From positions 1-37,825 of the forward strand of contig NVXK01000012.1 in assembly GCA_002733905.1 (NCBI GenBank): a stretch of 37,825 bases of DNA, in the 5' to 3' direction. Positions within the stretch are counted from its first letter, which is position 1. Every line of letters begins with the position of its first letter. Positions 35,736 to 37,825 of this stretch are shown here, one piece after another. Source of the stretch: Robiginitomaculum sp. (GTDB taxonomy: Bacteria; Pseudomonadota; Alphaproteobacteria; Caulobacterales; Maricaulaceae). Below the pieces are notes generated by a model that was not told the DNA's origin, searched no databases, and worked only from the letters and a program-made list of their open reading frames with translations. Both the position numbers and the translations under genes were made by a program.

Positions 35736-37229
35736 ATGGATTGGTTTCATACATTTGCGAGTTCTGGCTTAAGCCTGTTTGCATTCTTTTTTGCCAGCCT
35801 TATCGGTGTTTTGGTTTTGTGTGCGCTTGTTTTCTTTGTCATCGACATTACGCAAACAAAAGATTCCGTGCGTCGTAATTACCCTGTTCTTGGGCGTTTT
35901 CGTAAATTATTTTCCACGCTAGGTGAATTTTTTCGCCAATATTTCTTTGCTATGGATAGAGAAGAAATGCCGTTTAATCGTGCGGAACGCGATTGGATAC
36001 AACATGTCAGCAAACATGGTTCCGAAACGACGCCGTTCGGCTCTACGCGGCGACTAACACAGGGCACAGTTATATTTGCCAACGGCATGTTTCCAAAGCT
36101 TGCCGACGAACATACCCACCATTCGCCAAAACTCATTGGCGCGACGGCTAAACACCCATACCAGCCTAAAAGTTTTTTCAACATTTCAGCTATGAGTTAT
36201 GGCTCGCTGTCAAAGCCTGCAATACAGGCACTTTCGCAGGGCGCGGCGCTTGGTGAGTGTTGGTTGAATACAGGTGAAGGCGGTGTATCGCCATATCACC
36301 GCGAAGGGGGCTGCGACATTATTTATCAGCTTGGCACCGCTAAATTTGGCGCGCGTAATCCAGATAGCTCTCTCAACGCCGAGAAATTAAAAACAATTTG
36401 CGAAAACCCAAATATTAAAATGATCGAGTTAAAACTGAGCCAAGGCGCAAAACCGGGGAAAGGCGGCATATTACCAGCGGCAAAAGTCACCGCAGAAATC
36501 GCCGCCATTCGCGGTATTCCTCAGGGGCAATCCGCAATTTCGCCCAACCGCCATATCGAAGCATCCAATCCTGCTGAGCTGCTTGACCTTATCGCGCACA
36601 TTCGTGAAATATCGGGCAGACCTACGGGCATTAAATTGGTCGTGGGCAATCAAATCCCTCTGCTTGCCTTTATTGCCGAGATAAAAAAACGTGGCCCAGA
36701 AAGCGCGCCTGACTTTATCACGCTTGACGGCGGGGACGGCGGTACGGGCGCTGCCCCAATGCCGCTTATTGACAATATGGGGCTTACGATACGCGAAAGC
36801 CTGCCCGCGACAGTCGACGCCCTTATCAAAGCAGGGCTAAGAGAACGCATACGCATTATTGCGACAGGCAAGCTTATCACCCCTGCGGAAGTGGCATGGG
36901 CATTTTGCGCGGGGGCTGATTTTGTCAGCTCCGCCCGAGGTTTCATGTTTGCCCTTGGGTGTATCCAAGCGATGAAGTGTAATCAGAATACATGTCCAAC
37001 AGGTATTACGACACATAACAAACGATTACAGCGTGGACTTAACCCAGAGAATAAATCTATACGGGTGAAAAACTTCGTCGAGACCATGCGCCATGATGTT
37101 TCGATGATTGCCCATTCATGCGGTGTAGATCACCCCAATCAGCTAACCCGCAATCATGCCTTAATCGTCCAAACGGGTGCACCGTCAAAGCCATTTTCTG
37201 AAATTTACCCAGACGTGAAAATGCCCTAA
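35736..37229 (+). CDS. FMN-binding glutamate synthase family protein, membrane-anchored
   Basis: I start at the ATG at 35736 (497 aa) because AAGGGA is six bases before it; an ATG at 35715 is the alternative. A membrane helix (about 9-37, FAFFFASLIGVLVLCALVFF) is followed by the GltS-type FMN barrel: ISAMSYGSLSKPAIQALSQG, NTGEGGVSPYH, QGAKPGKGGILPAAKV, TLDGGDGGTGAAPMPL, then CIQAMKCNQNTCPTG, the C-x5-C-x4-C pattern that holds a 3Fe-4S cluster. It lacks the glutaminase and C-terminal domains of true GltB, so glutamate synthesis from glutamine alone is unlikely. Related stand-alone proteins are common in proteobacteria and their substrates are mostly unknown. Its stop overlaps the opposing dehalogenase stop (CTAA). 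Confidence 0.92.
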   Translation: MDWFHTFASSGLSLFAFFFASLIGVLVLCALVFFVIDITQTKDSVRRNYPVLGRFRKLFSTLGEFFRQYFFAMDREEMPFNRAERDWIQHVSKHGSETTPFGSTRRLTQGTVIFANGMFPKLADEHTHHSPKLIGATAKHPYQPKSFFNISAMSYGSLSKPAIQALSQGAALGECWLNTGEGGVSPYHREGGCDIIYQLGTAKFGARNPDSSLNAEKLKTICENPNIKMIELKLSQGAKPGKGGILPAAKVTAEIAAIRGIPQGQSAISPNRHIEASNPAELLDLIAHIREISGRPTGIKLVVGNQIPLLAFIAEIKKRGPESAPDFITLDGGDGGTGAAPMPLIDNMGLTIRESLPATVDALIKAGLRERIRIIATGKLITPAEVAWAFCAGADFVSSARGFMFALGCIQAMKCNQNTCPTGITTHNKRLQRGLNPENKSIRVKNFVETMRHDVSMIAHSCGVDHPNQLTRNHALIVQTGAPSKPFSEIYPDVKMP

Positions 37230-37825
37230 AGCTGCGTCATGAATTCTAGTATAATTTGTGACAATTCTGGGCTTAGGTCTTCTTGCAAAAAATGCCCACC
37301 ACCCTCAAGGATTTGATGTGGCTGATCCTTTGCGCCTGCAATAAGTTTTTGAAATGGTTTTTGCCCATTTTTGGTGATCGGGTCTTGGGCGGAAAAGCAT
37401 GTCAAAAATGGCTTGTTGAATTTACTTAAAACATCCCACGCCGCTTTGTTTTCGGCGGCGCCATCCATATTTTTACTAATCGGGACAAGGCTTGGGAAAA
37501 TGCGAGCACCAGCTTTATAGCTTTCCTCTGGATAAGGCGCATTATAGGCATTTTCGACAGCATCCGACATTGGGTTTACAACGGCACCTTTTAAAATCGC
37601 ACCGACAGGAAATTCTGGTACAATTTGAGAAAACTCTCGCCATTTCATAAAGCTATCAGGTGGGGTTATTTCCCCAGTTGGCAAGCCCGTATTGGCAACG
37701 ATAACACCATCAAACATATCAGGTTTATTGGCAACTAACCGTAGCCCAATCAACCCACCCCAGTCTTGGCAAAATAAAACCGCATTTGGAATTGCGATGG
37801 CCTCAAGCCATTGGGTCATCCAATC
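37226..37825 (-). CDS. Haloalkane dehalogenase-like alpha/beta hydrolase (5' part outside the window)
   Basis: The gene runs off the right end; the reading frame is open to the last base (Asp-Trp precede the first Met). The visible 199 residues contain the nucleophile elbow FCQDWGGLIGLRL (Asp instead of the usual Ser, as in haloalkane dehalogenases), then VANTGLPTGE, ESYKAGARIFPSLVP, FLTCFSAQDPITKNG with the likely catalytic acid, and EGGGHFLQED with the catalytic His. This matches the DhmA/DhlA-like group, which cleaves carbon-halogen bonds to give an alcohol and halide. Substrate cannot be told from sequence. It is convergent with the FMN-binding protein gene, overlapping it by four bases. 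Confidence 0.88.
   Translation of the reverse strand, partial: DWMTQWLEAIAIPNAVLFCQDWGGLIGLRLVANKPDMFDGVIVANTGLPTGEITPPDSFMKWREFSQIVPEFPVGAILKGAVVNPMSDAVENAYNAPYPEESYKAGARIFPSLVPISKNMDGAAENKAAWDVLSKFNKPFLTCFSAQDPITKNGQKPFQKLIAGAKDQPHQILEGGGHFLQEDLSPELSQIILEFMTQL

Overview
The window looks like chromosome of a marine-type alphaproteobacterium of moderate to low G+C, probably in the Hyphomonadaceae/Maricaulales neighbourhood. This is inferred from gene content and protein style: a DnaG with the 'SPF..EK' version of the zinc region, dnaG-rpoD, yqeY next to carA-carB, greA, an ELM1-family protein, trxB followed by a VtlR/LsrB-type LysR regulator, UrcA, DUF4349, and CtrA-like boxes. No 16S rRNA or other decisive marker is present, so the placement is an inference.

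Layout. 1-2230: AT-rich accessory DNA with two divergent lipoprotein genes (one with its start and signal peptide in different frames) and a possible serine-recombinase scrap. 2229-3464: a foreign-looking GGQ release-factor-like gene, a DUF1415 gene and a tRNA(CAT). 3625-7286: a SIMPL-domain protein, then a wrecked type I secretion cassette (C39-peptidase ABC exporter with a nonsense codon and no start, joined head to head to the 3' end of an HlyD adaptor gene), bounded by two similar bidirectional terminators. 7310-12896: panD, a DUF4349 lipoprotein, dnaG and rpoD. 12949-14490: a small cargo stretch with a membrane-anchored PD-(D/E)XK nuclease-like protein, a yefM-yoeB toxin-antitoxin pair and a YjbQ protein. 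14685-22764: DUF3011 protein, yqeY, carA, a methyltransferase, an M48 protease, carB, urcA. 23140-26574: greA, ELM1-family protein, trxB, LysR. 26593-31923: a predicted LysR-controlled small RNA and twin cytoplasmic hybrid histidine kinases. 31926-37825: an aspartate aminotransferase, a sortase relic, a TonB-like proline-rich protein, an FMN-binding glutamate-synthase-family protein and the end of a haloalkane dehalogenase-like gene.

How it works together. Most of the window is housekeeping: replication priming and the main sigma factor, carbamoyl phosphate synthesis (carA and carB, separated by two opposing genes), pantothenate (panD), transcript elongation (greA) and thiol redox (trxB). The most interesting part is 24.7-31.9 kb. 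There trxB, a VtlR/LsrB-type regulator, a 16-bp palindrome centred about 66 bp before a predicted start site, a TATAAT box and a CU-rich RNA with a strong terminator reproduce, by synteny and layout, the AbcR small-RNA module known in Rhizobiales. Immediately after it lie two duplicated double-receiver hybrid kinases, each preceded at the same distance by a CTTA-N7-TTAAC box resembling a CtrA site.

The second theme is gene decay: at least two loci (C39 exporter/HlyD, sortase) are visibly broken, and a third (the first lipoprotein) may be. All promoter, operator and small-RNA calls are pattern-based predictions.
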